A DNA stretch of 64,000 nt from NCBI GenBank assembly GCA_947846985.1, contig CANTUZ010000005.1, forward strand, positions 54,561,889 through 54,625,888. Reading direction: 5' to 3'. Origin of the DNA: Fratercula arctica. Lineage: Eukaryota; Chordata; Aves; Charadriiformes; Alcidae. The translations under genes were made by a program, and so were the position numbers. Position 1 is the stretch's first letter; each line of letters starts with the position of its first letter. The notes below the pieces were generated by a model. It searched no databases, was not told the DNA's origin, and was given only the letters and a program-made list of their open reading frames with translations. Positions 21,642-35,984 of the stretch are shown here, piece by piece.

Positions 21642-23434
21642 TTTATACCATGGTGATACTTCTGGAGGTGCATGGATCATCTATTACAAAGTTTTTATGG
21701 ATTAAATCCATGCTTGAGTTTCATTCTGCGCGATGCAGGTTCACACTCAGGAAACAGGGCTTTTAAGACTTTTTCCTATACGCACCGTCACTGCTGGGTA
21801 CCTGTGTGCCCTGTGGAAATGCTAGGCTTTCTGACTGGGATCTTCCAAACCAATCCTGATCTTTTAAAAATGCACAAGCTGTAAATGCTGACACCCAGGA
21901 ACACCCCGAAAAGAATGGTCTTTAACAGATTTTGAGGCAGCTGGTGTGTATAAATGTTTTATGTTTCTCAGTGCACTGACACCGACTAGACCATGTGCCA
22001 CGTGGAGCTGAATGTTGAAAGCTAGTTGTGTAATGCAGTTGTGTTGCTATCCTGGGTTAGATAGATGGGTGTCCCCGTGCTGTGATGACAGTGTGGATAG
22101 TGCCCACGGGTGTGCAGGGCCTGACACAGGAGCTCCCCTGGGCTTGCGATGGGATCTGGGCAGCCAAAGGAGAAGCCTGACCGTGTGTCTGCTGAGCTGC
22201 TTTCTCTTTGCTACGATGATGTTTGGTGCGCATGATAATGTGGCTAGTGGCTCCTCGATTGCCTAGACCCTGCAGACAGCTGGCCCAGTGTGGATTTCTG
22301 AGTGCCAGCGATGCTAACAAAATTTTGGAGACATGATGGAGCTCTTCTGTTAGGCTGGAGTGGGAGTCTTCCCATTGGGATATTGCTCTGAGGACAAGAT
22401 AAACAGTCTGAACATCCAGTGCAGGATTCAATGTAGTCAAAACCTGAGATTTCTCAGTATCTCTTTAAGGGAGTGTGCTTACAAATAAGGAATAGGGAGA
22501 CCTTGTCTCTAGGGCCTGTCTCTTATCCCTTCTCTGCCATAGAACACATTTCTTGATGCAAAATATATACATTATAAATGTATTCTGGCTGTATTGCTTA
22601 GCTTTTTTTTTTTTTTCCTTCTTCTTTGTGTACAATTGTACCAATTTCCTGCACTCGGGGGACAGTGATATCCCTGAAAATTACTTGGCTGCTCAGGAGA
22701 GTCAGTCAGACTGTCTGGTGGGGAAAAGACAACGATGATAGAAGGAAGGCAGTATGTTTTTCTATCTATATTATTACCAAATCTAGCTTTTAGCAGAAAT
22801 AGCAAGTAACAGCTTAAGCAGAGATCAGCCTTCATGATCGGTAAGCGCAAGTCCAAGCACTATGCGCACTCTCAGGCACAGGCTGGCCCTGCTGGCAGCT
22901 GCCCGCCATGTGCTGCCATAGAAACTACAGGCATTTCTGGTGATGCTGTGTGCTCTGGAGCCCTGCCCCAGTGGTACCCGCGGCCGTGCTTGCAGATCTG
23001 CGGCATCCAGTCTCAAAGGATGTCTCAAGGGCCTCCCTTGTATTCAGCACCGCTAACTTCAAGAGAAGTGCTCCAAAATCATTTACCCATCGATTCTTCA
23101 CCCTCTCACTGATTCATTTCAAATTTTGCCAGCATTACTTTATTGGTTTGGTTTTGTTTTCTTGCATTTTCTTTTATTTTTTTTTTTCCTTTACCCCAAG
23201 CCAAATTAGTCTTTATCTACCGTTTGGTTGCTTTCAGGGTGGCATTGGCACCTGAATGTAAACAATCTCACATGACTTGGAGGCAGGTTTGTGGTACATG
23301 TCACCCCATTAAACAGTGTACAACAAAACTAGAAATTTTAAAAAGGCAATTGTAACTTGAAGCAAATATCAGCCTAATTATCTGTGATAACTTCTGTCAT
23401 GTATTTAAGGCAAGCCCCTGGAATAAGACAACTC
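21642..23434. other. Unique DNA, no recognisable gene
   Basis: A minus-strand open frame of 127 codons (22057-22440) and overlapping plus frames are unrecognised. A T14 run lies at 22603-22616. The GC-richer patch near 22850-23030 has few CG dinucleotides and is not a CpG island. Confidence 0.5.
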
Positions 23435-23457
23435 TTTTTTTTTTTTTTTTTTTTTTT
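23435..23457. repeat. T23 mononucleotide run
   Basis: This is the longest homopolymer in the window. It is not preceded on the opposite strand by a recognisable retrotransposed sequence, so I do not read it as the tail of a processed pseudogene. Confidence 0.85.
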
Positions 23458-24999
23458 GCTTTCCCCTCATAGTGTTCTTTTGATATTCTTAACCCCTGTG
23501 GTCAAAATCAATGCACTGAAATCCTATTAAAAACATGGAAAGAAGCACATACTTAATGGTTCATGCTCTCACTGGGAGTCTTCCGTAGATCGACTTTTAA
23601 AGATGTTTTTCTTTAGGCTGATAACACCTAAAAGTAGCTTAGGCTCTATGGTAAATCTCACTTGTATGGGTTTATATCCCTCCACACACTGAGGCTTTGC
23701 TCTGTAGTGGTAGGTTTTTGGAAGCTTTTTATAATGAAAAGGAGGCCATACAGTTTTACTGCCACAACCCAGTGAAGCGTGGTTCCATCACAGCCTTTTA
23801 TCAGGAGTTTACAAGTGCAGCGTTACAAATGAGTTTGCTGGCAGGGAGCTGACGCCTCACTGTGGAAAGCAGAAACTAGTTGTATAATTCAAAACATCGA
23901 CGTCTGCCCTTCTGGGATTTCCACCTGAAAAAAGACTCTCTCTGAAAAGGGCTCGGAGCAGATAACAGTGGTACATGCAGAATGGCAAGCCCTGCCTAGC
24001 AAGCAAAGCTCAGTAAACACTCACTTCACCAGAGCAACCAGATCCCCGTGTCGTGCTTGGAAGTTTTACCCTAATAAGCTGTGCTTTTCAGCAAGGAGCT
24101 GCTAATCATTTAAAAGCCAGCCCAGAGCTCTTCCCATCTGGGAATGGGAAATGGCATCGCTGCATCCACATAATGGTCTGCCTGCACTGATAAGCCCTGC
24201 TCAAAATCAGGGCTTGGTAGCTCAGCCCGGCACCATGGGGCTGTGACTGCGGTGATCCAGACCTTTGCTGGCTCCGGCACCTCTGCTCCAGCTTCCCTGG
24301 CCCTGCAAATCCCCCTGCCCGCTCTCCCCAGCGCACACGGGCCCTTAGCCCCCTCTTGTCCCAGTGAGACGGTGCCAAGCCCTGTGCTGGGCCAAGGGCT
24401 AGAGTGAGTAATTAATTTTTCAGCTCACTGGGAGCTGTGAAAAAGTGTGTGTGTGAGAGAGGAGGATGGAACTTTGAAAAAGGGTGGGTCTTTCTGTGTT
24501 CAAAATGGAAGGACATGCTGAAATGAGCAGTAGCTGGAGCAGAGAAGTTCGAAAATGTCAAATGAAATGTGTTGACTCTTAAAATGTCTGCCTTTTTATT
24601 TTTAAGGAATTTAAGGGGACAAGTTGGATTTAAAGGTTCTGGGGATGTTACTAAATTTATGCTTTTGGTGGAGAAACTATGATGGCAAAAAAATATCATC
24701 CATCTCTGATGTGGAATTGTTAGAAGAAAATAAAATATAAGCATTAGAGGGGAAACTGTAACAACAAATGTCTCTCTGGTACGTGATAAAGACATAGAAA
24801 GATGAAAAATTAAGACCAGGCAGCCTGAGTAAAAATGGCAGTGTCAGGTGTGGGCTAACCATTAATGGTAATAAATGCAAACCAAGGGAAACATTTACTC
24901 TAATTTTTCTTTATATCAGCACAAAGTGGGTGAAAAGGACTACAATTAACAGAAAACTGAGAATCAAATACTTCAAGGGTGGCTACTTGTTTTCTTAAG
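23458..24999. other. Unique DNA, no recognisable gene
   Basis: A GC-richer patch at about 24200-24370 produces a minus-strand frame of 90 codons, but it lacks CG density and splice context. A minus-strand frame of 127 codons (24412-24795) is low in similarity to anything I know and is rich in Phe, Ser and His from T/C-rich DNA. Confidence 0.5.
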
Positions 25000-25192
25000 T
25001 TTTTTTTTTTTTTTTTCAAAGACTATCTTGAACCAGCATATTTCTAGAGTTTTAAAGGCAGCACAGGTATCCTAACGGAACAGCAGGAAAATGATTTGGC
25101 AGGGTCCCTTTGGATGGGAAGGAATATAAGACTTGCTTTAAAATTTGTATTTGTTTTTAAAGTCTTCCAAAGATACTTTTTTTTTTTTTTTT
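25000..25192. repeat. Two long T runs (T17, T16)
   Basis: T17 lies at 25000-25016 and T16 at 25177-25192, separated by ordinary sequence. They are simple homopolymers of uncertain exact length. Confidence 0.8.
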
Positions 25193-28100
25193 CCCAGTGT
25201 TCAGAGACTTCTGGGCACAGTGTATTTGTGTGTCTTCACATTTCTATGAGCTGAACAGTACATGTGAATCAAGCCCGAGTGTGGCACACCACTGACTGAA
25301 TAGCAATATCTGTATAATTCTCCTTGTGCACGAGGCGGGGATTTCTCATTTCATACATCGGTAGAAACTTGCTGCTGCAAATCTGCAAATACAGATAACC
25401 ATATCCTGCCTTTAATGTTCATTAGCACAGAGAATTTAGGAAGTTCCTTCCCAGCCCAAGCTGTGTAAGGTGCAAAGTGTTTCTCGCCTTTGCATTCATG
25501 ATGGGAGCAGCTTTGGAAGCAGCCAAGGTGCTTGCTTAAACCAGCTTTCACACTGTTGTTTGGAGACAGACAACAGCTCAAAGAGCCGCTGTGACAGTTC
25601 AGTCTTCAATAAGGATTCTGGGTTGGGACTTAAGCAAGGAATTTGGTTTTGTTGATTGTATAAACTGGATACTCGTTAGCATCACTTTGAGATTTACAGA
25701 ATCTAATCTTGCAGAAAGCAAGAGCAGCTTTTATTCAGTCCGTTTTAGACCATAGCAAGTGCTATAGGGATGGCCAGCACAAATCACCTGTTCCTTCCCC
25801 AACTCCTGGAGCCTTGTGTTGCTTTACATCGTTATAGCTGCACTGAACTGTGGGCTTCTGCCCCAATGCTGGCACTTTCTTATGGGCAGGTGACATTTGG
25901 CAGACTTCTTGTTTCCTGCAGCAACTACCTGTTGCATGCCTTCTGGTACTGCTGGCTGAGCTATTCCAGCACAGGGACTTTTGTCTGCTGCTTGGAAAAG
26001 GTCACAAAGTTATTTTGCTGTTGGCTGTTTTGCAGGATGGATGCAGGTCAGAAATAGGCTGGTGTTCTAGATAATATCAGTTCAAATGAAGTTTATTTTT
26101 TGGATAGTGAAAATATTGAGGTTTGGTTTTGTTTTTAAATTGAGAAAGATGATCAGTCCTAATACTTCATAGTTTAAGCTGAGCGCCTGTCAGACTGTCC
26201 TCTGCCATTGCTTGAGACCAAGGCCTCCCTTAATTTCTTTCTAGCTTTTTTTGACTTGAGCACCAACAGGTCCTGCCACAGTCCAACTTCACAATAGCTC
26301 TTTTCTGGGGCAGTGTTGGCTTCCAAAAACATGGTATTATAGCCAGGCTTTTTTCGTAAGCATCCTTTAACTATTCCTCCCTCTTCTGGCAGTGGTTGCT
26401 GCTCAGTCTCCTAGTTCTGAATGAGTTAGTTTGACTTATTTCAGCTGTGTCTCCTCCAAAACACCAGCATGTTTCTCTCCTAACAATCCAGTTCTGCATG
26501 GGTCACTTCATCTCAAACCAACCAAGATTTCAATTCAGATACTTCTGACTTATGGAAAGCAAATACAATTATGACCTAGTGAATAGCTGGGGTTGATAGG
26601 ACTGCACTGCTTTGATTTTGTATTTGTTCCTGGGATTTTTTACTGCTTTTGAGAACTAATATCACTTATATTTACCCAGAGGTACGGTTATCTTCTGTGC
26701 TATGCCTCTTCCCTGTTGTATCTTTATGTAGGGAACATTGGTATTTTTGTCCCATCTACACAATCATGATATTAAATGACAGTTTGATCTTGGAGCTTTC
26801 AGCATTTTGAAGGGTCATGTAAACATCCTTAAGAAACCTGCAGTGGTGCTGTATTTGATTACCATTCAAAATGGATCTCAACTAATGAAAATGGATGCTT
26901 TTAAATAAATATTTTTTTTTTTAAACTGTGAGAGCATTTCAGCTATTTTTTAAGTGCATTTGAAATTTAAAGTCCAAACTACTTCTCTTCTCTCATGAAA
27001 GCGCGCTGCTTGGAATCCTTAATTTGACATTTTAGAGAGACCTATTTTCTTAATCCACAAGGGGAGATGCCACATGGGGGAAGTGTGTCAACAGGAGTCT
27101 GGAGAATTACACGTCTCCAGTGCTTGCACTGGTTGTGTCATTTTGGATGAGGTATCTTGTGCTTCAGTTTGCCTCATCTATGGTTAGAGTTAATATTTAC
27201 TTTATTAAGAAACCTTAACTTAACTTCAGAATCTCAAATCCCTATTGTGTTATTGCTTATTGTAAATCAAGTTAATGCACTTAAAAGGACTCATATGCAT
27301 ACAAGAGGTTGCAAAAAGGACTGCTCACATGGTCCAAATGAAACACATTAGCAATATATCTACTTTTCCCAGTAGTGTGGTAGAATGCAGAGGCGTTTGC
27401 AGGATCAGTACTTTATAATGGAAAAGTACACAGCTTTATATTCTTATGGCAGGAAAGTTTTCACTCTGCTATGGCTCAGAAGGACACCAGACATTTTCAA
27501 ATTCTGTTAAAAGTTAAATGGCTAAAGGGAATGGCAAGAGAATGCATTATTATTATTATTTGGAAAAGAGCCATTAGCTCACATGCTGCCTTGCAATTAG
27601 CAAAAAAAGCCAAACTCATGTAACTCATGTCCTTGAGAGAATGTAAGGTGGGACACCAGTTCATACTGGGGAGAGGAGAGACGGCTTCTGTTAGGAAGGT
27701 GGGCAGAGGGCTGACTCACAACAGAAATTAGCTTTAAAAATTTTAGGAAAAGGGATTGTGTGTGAGGGATAAGAAAAGATTAAATAGGTTTTGATTGTAT
27801 AAAGGAAGATTTAAATTCCTTCTAAGTTTGATGTCCTTCTAATGCAAGACTAGTGAAGTAGATGGCTGAGTACAGCAGTCTCCATCTCCAGAGAACTTTA
27901 GGCACCAGATAGACAAACTTTTGTTTGTTTTAATATAATGGTTGGTTCATATCCTGTCCTTGTGTTTGCTTGGCAGCCTCTTGAGGTCTTTGCCTGAAAA
28001 TGTTTTTATAATCTTATGAAATGTGAGTGCTTGCTGCATGCATGCTTCTTCTGGTTTTAATCGCCTCTGATTCTATGAAGATTTCATGCTGTTCCTCTTA

Positions 28101-31010
28101 GCACTGCTAGAGACAGCTTTCAGATTTGTGTACTTGCTAAAATTTCGGTTTGGTATTTTCATTGCTCAGTGGAATGTTAAACACTCTGGCCACCAACAAA
28201 CTCACTTCAGTAAAATAAGGGATATTTGGCTTTAAATGTAGAATGTAGGGCTGTTTTAAAGAAGTTTCACCCTTTTTATAGCACAAAAAAAATAAGCTTT
28301 GCAGGTGATGCTGTATTCCGTATAAGTGATAGATGCAAGGAGAAAACAAACTCTTCCCTGGCACAAGCTACTCTTTACTGGCAAATTTTATTGCATTACA
28401 AAGGAGGATTTCCTGTGCAGCAGCTGGCGCACAAGAATTTCCTTTAGAGCTGCTGGCAAGTACAAATGTTGCTTGCAGCAGCTGTGCTCCTGCCTCCCCA
28501 GACGTTCAACCGTTCACTCCTTCACCCCGGTTCCCGTCTCCACTGAACTTCATTGTAGAGAAGTTGCAGTTCTTAAGTAAATGACATGAACCCAGTAAGC
28601 AAGGCAACAAGAAAATAAGTCCTCCTATTTGACTCTGCCTTGGGTGCAGATCTTCACCCTAAGATTGTGTCTGTGCATAGAGCACCACGTTACAATCACT
28701 GCTCTGAATTTGCCTATCTCCCAATGCCAATTTTGACAGTTGTTCAATAAAACCTTTGTCAGTGGTATTACTGTCTTCAGATACTGCCCACGGCAGCAGC
28801 CAATAGAACAAGGATATTTTAACCCTCTGCTTACGGTACACATGAGTGTATGGGAGAGCTCAGTTTTGGGTTGATGTGCTGATTTTTGCTGCGTGGTATT
28901 AGTAGATGGCTTAATCTTTCATTCGTTTGCTTTAGTTTTGTTTTTTTTTTTGTCCTGTTAGGATGTTGGAAAAACAATATTTTTCAGATGCATTTTCCTA
29001 ATAATAATAATAGCATTTTGGGTCTCATGACTTTTTTCAAGCCTGATTTGGCCTGATAGTTAAATAATAACTCCTGCAGAGTACTGAGAGGTCATTTTGG
29101 AAGAAGCTGCCATAAATAGTTGGGATGAAAAAACTGGCATTAATGGGAATTCACTAAATAAAGTGACTGGAGAAGTCATCTAATATTTCCATGAAACTGT
29201 GATGAACTTTTTATGTCAGAGCTATGCTAAGTTTACTGTTTAAAAGTGTTACCCTGTACATTATAATGCAGTCACTTCCATTTGGCTACAGATCCTTCTT
29301 ATCCATATCCTGCTTTATGCTAGTGAAAGGCTAGTGTTTCTCTTCCTTACAGGATTGGGTAAAATGAGGTTTTTATGGTTTTGACTAAATCTTGTCCACA
29401 GTCAGATTTTAATTCTATGAAATTTGCCTCTTGCCACTTTTTAGGGTGTTCTTTGCCTTCTAAGAAAATCTTCTCAGGGTGCATGTCCATACCTAAGATT
29501 ATATGTATTCTGAAATACTCCTGGGTATTCTGGAATGAGATGACTCTATAGAAAAGCAAATATTCTTAGTTCACAGTTTTCAGCCCAGGATGGGAGGGGA
29601 ATAATATTCCAGTTCTGTTCACAACAACTACCAAATTTTTGCTTTAGAAACTTGTCTGCACCATGCAATTAACTAGAAAAGTTGTTACAGTATAAATGTA
29701 CTCAGAGATGTCTGTTCTAAAATAGCTCCTCTGTAAACACTCTTACTGTATTCATGTGGGAGACATTCTGCAATAGCTACTGTGCTGTACCCTCTTTTCT
29801 CCTTTAATCTGGATTAATTCTCTCTCATACATAAATCAAAAGTGCAGCTTGTGTATTCAGGCTGAATTTACTTGGTTTCATAGACTTCACTGACAGTTTA
29901 TGGCATTTGAAATATTTCTTCATAGTATTAAATGCAAAAGGTATAGAAACAAGCCAAAATCCCCAATTTGGATAGTTGAGGTCTTCAGATGTCTGACTTC
30001 TGAAATGTAAATGTAATCCAGCAACCACATTTCAAAAGTGCTGCTATGTTCCTTATGGGTTGAAGCAGAACTCCCCAAAGCTCTTTGGTCAAGGCTTTGG
30101 CTCTTTGAACGAACTGTGACATAGAAAGCTAAATCTTGATGTTGCGTGTTGGACTTCCTCCCAAAACTCCTGTAATGGCAAATCGCTTTGGGGATTCTGT
30201 AATGCAGTAGCCCTGGACTGAGTAAGAGGAAAATTTGGGCATAAACCTGACCCCTTATCTTGTCTGGCTATTTAGCAGCTACTTGTCACAGAGAGCTCCC
30301 TGACTCTTTTTCCTTTTGGCCTCTGTGGTGTGCGTTTGCAAGAGTTTTGCCTTCGTGCGTCATGAGCATCTTGGTCTCCAAGGGTGTTTGGTGATGGGAA
30401 GCCATTTTGTATTCACCTCTGCTACAGAATAGACACAAAGACACATAAACACACAGACGCAAAGTTTTTCCATCTCTTTGCTTTTTGTTATGTCCTGACT
30501 CCACTGCAACACCTCCCCCCTGCTCCCTGAACCTCAGACTGAAAACATTTGTGCATTCCCATTAAAGGAGGAGGGGGAAGACCCAATCAAACCTGTAAGG
30601 GTCCCAAATCCTGAGTAAAGGACAAAAGATTGTGATGTCTATTAGAAGAACACAGCTTCAAATACTGGCCCGTTAATGTGTGAAGGTGTATAGGGCTTAA
30701 GCCAAATTCAACGCTATTCACAAGAACTCCAATGACAGCCTGAATTCAAAGCTGACATCTTGATTTAAAGTCAACTTAAGCATGCTTAAAGCCCCTCTTG
30801 ATAGTGCTGCCAGGAGGAAGGCAAATCCTGGAGCTATTCTAAATGTCAGCCTTGTATACTTGGGTTGCTGTAACTGACAAAAACTTGATGGCCACTAGGA
30901 AAATTGACATGATAGAAAACACAGGAAAGGATACAAGTGCAGCTAATTAAAACCACCAGATCTTCCCTGATGTGGTTGCTGTCTGTCTTTGTGCTAATAC
31001 AAAAAAGAAA
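25193..31010. other. Unique DNA, no recognisable gene
   Basis: Short ATT microsatellites occur at 27547-27560 and near 28999, and an 11-T run near 26912. A miR-30-like seed at about 26819 lacks a partner arm. Open frames up to 95 codons are unrecognised. No LINE, LTR or DNA transposon is visible in this almost 6-kb interval, which fits the low repeat density of bird genomes. Confidence 0.5.
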
Positions 31011-31298
31011 GGGGGGGGGAGGGAAGTCCCAGGTTTTGTATTCACTAAACTACAAGTTCATCTATAACGCTGGAAATAATCCAAGAAGGCATGGCAGCAG
31101 GGCTTTTCTGTTCTCAAAAACAAATTATCCATTAAAAACTTCCAGAATACTTCTCTGTCTGTTCCTCTTCCTGCCTTGTTCCCTTCCCCCCCCTTCCAAA
31201 TTGTTAAGTTTTTATCATCTCTCAACTGTCATTGTGTGGAGATCATCTTAGTGTTGTTTCCGTGCCCCGCGCCTCTCCCCGCCCCACCCCCCCCGCCT
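31011..31298. repeat. G9 run and C-rich tracts with G-quadruplex motif on minus strand
   Basis: A G9 run starts at 31011. C-rich tracts follow at 31181-31193 and 31265-31298. The latter has C runs at 31265-31268, 31277-31280, 31282-31285 and 31287-31294, i.e. four G runs on the minus strand. No gene start or CpG-island-like density accompanies it. Confidence 0.55.
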
Positions 31299-34200
31299 TT
31301 CCTACGTTCCCTTCAATTTAAAAAGTTCCTCTGGTACAATTTGTACCTCTCAATTGCTTTCGGTCAGAATTAAACACACAGCTTTGTACCTCTAATTTGT
31401 CTAGTACAAACACCTCACGCACTTGTCAGAGGGGATTCACTCCTTTATTAGCTGCATTTATAAAACCAGTCTTGACTCATGCTGGAAGGTTTTGCTGGTC
31501 CTTTACCCTTCAGCAGGAAATGACATGAAGTCCTGTTTGAAGCATTTTATCTTAAACCACAGGGTTATGCCGATACGCGCATGCTGGAAAGCCAGAGTGG
31601 TGTCACAAATCCTCACCCATAGAAAATGAAACCCCATAAAAGTAAGGCAGAGCATGTTTCTGAGGTTGCTTCTCCCAGTGCTTCCCCCTCCCTCCTACAC
31701 TGGCCCGGTCCTTGCAGAGGGCTTGGCTCTGTGCTTAGACTCTACGGCTCCCTAAAGCCTCTCTGAGGCATGAAGCGAGACAAATTCAGTGCAAATTAAC
31801 TACAAACCAAAACTATGTTTAACTTAAACATGTAATTTTAAGGAAGATCTGAAATTTGCTATAGAAATATTGGGGGGGGGGGGGAATGCCTGCCAACTAA
31901 CAAAAAGTTTAAGCTCTTGTACCTCTATAATTTCACAGATGGAAATATTTTTGCTATCTTGTTATATACTCCATTTATTAGTCACCATCTGATTTTTTTT
32001 TTCTTACAATAGTTATGATGTATTAGTCTGTATTGGACATAAGCGGTTAATATAGCTTTTGCACCTCTCTTGTTCTTTGTCCTTGTATAACTACCTGCAG
32101 ACCAATTTTAGAAACAGTATTTTAAAGAATCAGTTTTTGATGATCCAAACAAATGGAGAGGCTTGTATTGGGAAGGCCATGTCCAGTTCGTTCTTGTCTT
32201 TGCAAGCGGGCAGCTCCCTAACCCAGCTTAATGTAAATCTGGGCTTAATGTTTTCCTGTGGTGTAAATCCAGTGGTTCACAACCTATAATGCGTGTATAT
32301 AGTAAAATTGCTCTCCCTGCAGAGTTGGTTTGTTTTGGTTTTTTTTTTTTTTTTGCTTGCTGAGTATTCTTGCGGCATACAGAAGCTGTAAGCTGACCCA
32401 GTAAGCAGAGCAATGGGACTACAAAAAGCTAAAGTCAACCACCAACTCTTACTGCTGTTGTGCTAGTTTTTGGGGTAGGACTTTTTTTGTCTAACTCTTA
32501 GCTAGTCAAATCTAGTGTTTTAGTCTAACTCAGTATCTAGGCTTTTTCCACAGTCAGTGTGGAGAGACTGGCATATCCAGAGAGATATTAAGCCCATTCT
32601 TTACTACTTCTTCTGGAGGATATGAATTGCTATCTGCAGGTCACCATCTGACCGGAGACTATGGTTCAACAACAGCCTGGAGTAGATATCTAGTTCTTCC
32701 AGGACTGAAGTTAGGTTACTTGAATCCCATCCCTAACACTTAAATATGTAGTTAGTTAAATAGCTAAGCTGTGTTATGAGACGATTTGGTCTACAGCTGC
32801 TCTAATTCTTAAACTCTTACACTAAACATCTGCCATTACTCACTGTAGAAAGAAGAAAGGGAACCAGGCTGAATGGGTCTGTTGTCTGGCTGTCCTTTTG
32901 TAAATCTGCCATGTAAGTATCTGCAGTCCTTAGGGAAAAGAATGTATGCCTAACCATGGAAAAGGGGAGCTTGAAGCAACTTCAGGTGCTCAGATTGAGC
33001 CACAGAAATCTACCACATGCATAAAAAACAACTGGAGAACCCAGTTATGTGCTGAATGGTTTCACGGATTTTCTTTTTTTCCTCTATCTGCTGTGCCTGT
33101 GTTATGAAGGATGGGACAGAAATATATCCTCTTGTGACCAGTCACGTTTTCCTTTTTAAGGTAGAGAAATGCTTAGTGGGAGATGTTAATTCTAGAATGA
33201 AATGAAATATTTACATAGCCGCTTGGTGTCCTTGTTTTCAAAAGCCCTTGGATTAAGTTTGGCTAGAATAGAACTAATATGTTTTTGAGCTTAGACTCTC
33301 ACAGTGTTAACATATTCTTCGTTTTATGCAGTCTACCACTAGTATGATTGTAAGTTGTGATTGCTCAGTGCATTGTTGGAAGGTTTACTGCATCCTGTAT
33401 GAATTCCTGAAAAGACAGTCTCAGAAGATCAACAGGAAGTGGCTAACATTTACTTTCTACTTTTGCAGAAATTAAGCACCACATTTTCCAGAAAATCACA
33501 AATACTTTCATGACTGTTTGATCATCTAAAGGTCATCTGAAGATAGTAGTACAAATATCCCTGGTAAACCAAAACACCACAGTTGGCCTGAACCATTTTA
33601 GTCTTACGCAGAGTAATCATTGGAAAAAACAATCTGTCACCGGTGCCTGTTGCCCAGATAATGTCACAAAATGAGATATGCTGAGATAGTCTTGGCAAGA
33701 GAACCAGGGCGGAAAGGGGGTTCTGTTCACCTTGGCAAGAGGAATGTTCCTTTGTAGCCCCTAATATGATGACTGCAAAGACCCAGACCATGTGAGCTGA
33801 ATATTAAGCCAAGAAACTTGAAAAAGTATCTTCTCTGTGGCAGCAGGTTTCTGATTCAGCCGTGAATGTCTGGGAAGTAATTGAAAGCTGTTGCAATCTG
33901 CTTGGCCATCTAACGCAGATTGAGTTAAGCTGTTTCAGGCAGTTCAAATAAATTTGTCTATGCAACTAAGCTATTGCCACAGAGAACTAGTTGTCTCTGC
34001 AATTTATCACTTAGTCTAAATGTTATTCTGGCAAGCTCAGAAACTTGTGATACAAGGACAGGATTCAAGTTGCAACTGAACTGGAGTGCACCTCAACCTC
34101 ACCACACGCACAAAGGGATGTTTGGGAATTAGCTTCTGAGAAAGCCTTCCCCATTCCCACCCTCCCACCTATGTGAGCTGCCAGGAAAACAGGTGTGAGG

Positions 34201-35984
34201 GATAAAACCTCAAAAATGGCCTCAAAAACCTCAAGAACTGGTGTTAATTGGTGCTAAAATACATTTGTTAGTCTGTGTTAATGGAAATCCATGATTACAA
34301 AAGATGAAGTGCATGTTGATGTTGATGAAAGACCTTGCAAAGAGTTTATTTTAAAGAGGTAGATTAGTTCCTTTAACTATGCAGGTGAAAGGTTACACTT
34401 ATAGTCTGAAAAGGATTAACATTCTTATGTTAAAAACACATAAGAGAATAACAGAACCTTTTGTAGCAATGATGTGCAAACTCCCAGGGAAAGACAGGGT
34501 TATACTAAATGTAGCTCATTAATTACCTGTATACTCTATCTTTTGCACTTGTGTAGCCTGCTGGCCCCATCATGTTATATCTTCTTATGCCTTATTGCCT
34601 CACCAATAGAGCGGTGGTCTTATTGATCTAGTTTTGCAGTCTACAGAAATACTGTACATTAGATACTGTTCTTATTTACTATATGGTGATTCTAAGATTG
34701 TTGGATGACCTGGCTATTTGCAAGGGTGTGAGTCCAGTCTTTGAGTTCGACATTTATGACGGTTCAGTTACCAAGATACGCATTTATGACTGTGAACACT
34801 GTCTGCAATATTTTCTCTGCATATGTGATTTAATATGCTAATTATGTTACAATGAAGAATAAAAAGTAGTCATTTCTTCAGCTTAATCCCTGACTCATCA
34901 TGGACTTCAGTAGCATTATGATATGGGCTAACTTATCCTATCCAGTCTCACTGCAGTGAGGGGGGCAGTGAAAAGACACCCTCTCCCCCCTGCTTTTATA
35001 CCACATAGAAGCAAGGAAAGTCTGGCCAGTTCAGCGTCAGCAACAGAAGATGACTAATTTGAAAGTCTTTCATCTCTCAATCAAGAAGCTTCACTCATTG
35101 TTTCCTGTCTCCCACTTCTTCAGTGCTGCCACTGTAATCCCCCATGACAGGGTTGTCTTTTCAAATCATCCTGTAAAGTCTCCTTTTACAAATGAGATAG
35201 GATTAAACATAGACTTTTCAGTTGGGATACTTCATACTATGACTGCTGATTCATTCTGGTTTGCCATAAAAGTTGTTACACTCAATCTTGGAAACTTGGT
35301 GGTTTCAATAAACAGCTGTTGTCCATATGGCTGGACTGATCTGTGGTACTAGGATGGGTTTGTGCAACACCCACTTGGTCTGCTCCCACCTCAGCTCACT
35401 GCAGCCTTGAGGATGCCATTTAAAATGCATGGCTGATCTGGTCTCCCACATTGCAGAGGGAACCTCTGGAGATGATTAAGGTCTGGTGGCTCCACTCTGG
35501 GACATAGGGTTGTAAATATTAGGGGCCATAGTGCAGTGCAGGTAGTTTGTGAAGTTACAATGATCAAGTCTGGATATAACTAGCTTTGACCTGCATTAGT
35601 GAGGTCCCTTGGGGAAGGCATACATGGTCATGCTGCTTTTGGTCAGTCAGAGTATGGACAGAACAAGGTCCCCTTTACTCAGTGCAAAGGGAGGCAGACC
35701 TTTAATCACTGAAACACTTAGTTCACACAGTGCTGAGCTGTAGTGCGTCTAGGGCTTACCTCCTCTGTGAAAAAAAAAGAAAAGTACATCCCTATCTCAT
35801 ACTCTTTCAGAGACACAGCTTCTCTGAAATGCTTAGAAACTTGTGGATGTGTACGAAAGAACAAACGAGATGGATTGTGAACTTACATGAAATAGAATCC
35901 AAAAAAGTTAGGCACCCACTTGTTTTCGTACGTTTCCACCTCTACCCCTGCCAAAACCAGCCCATCTTTATCTATATAAATTTG
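31299..35984. other. Unique DNA with homopolymer runs, no recognisable gene
   Basis: G13 (31872-31884) and T16 (32339-32354) runs are present. A polypyrimidine tract with CACAG on the minus strand near 35766 is immediately followed by GTAAGC five bases later; this cannot be a sensible exon. Open frames up to 100 codons are unrecognised. Confidence 0.5.

Noticed and set aside
23435..23457. T23 run considered as the tail of a processed pseudogene on the minus strand
   Set aside because: The sequence to its right, where the retrocopy body would lie, shows no recognisable gene, and there is no clear target duplication.
24106..24378. GC-richer patch considered as a CpG island or promoter
   Set aside because: CG dinucleotides are too few and no first-exon features are present.
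26819..26840. Sequence TGTAAACATCCTTAAG matching the miR-30 seed region
   Set aside because: No complementary GGATGTTTACA-type arm follows within hairpin distance, so it cannot form a miR-30 precursor.
35758..35790. Excellent minus-strand acceptor (TTTTCTTTTTTTTTCACAG) followed by GTAAGC
   Set aside because: The implied exon would be 5 nt, and reading on without the donor meets stops in all frames quickly.
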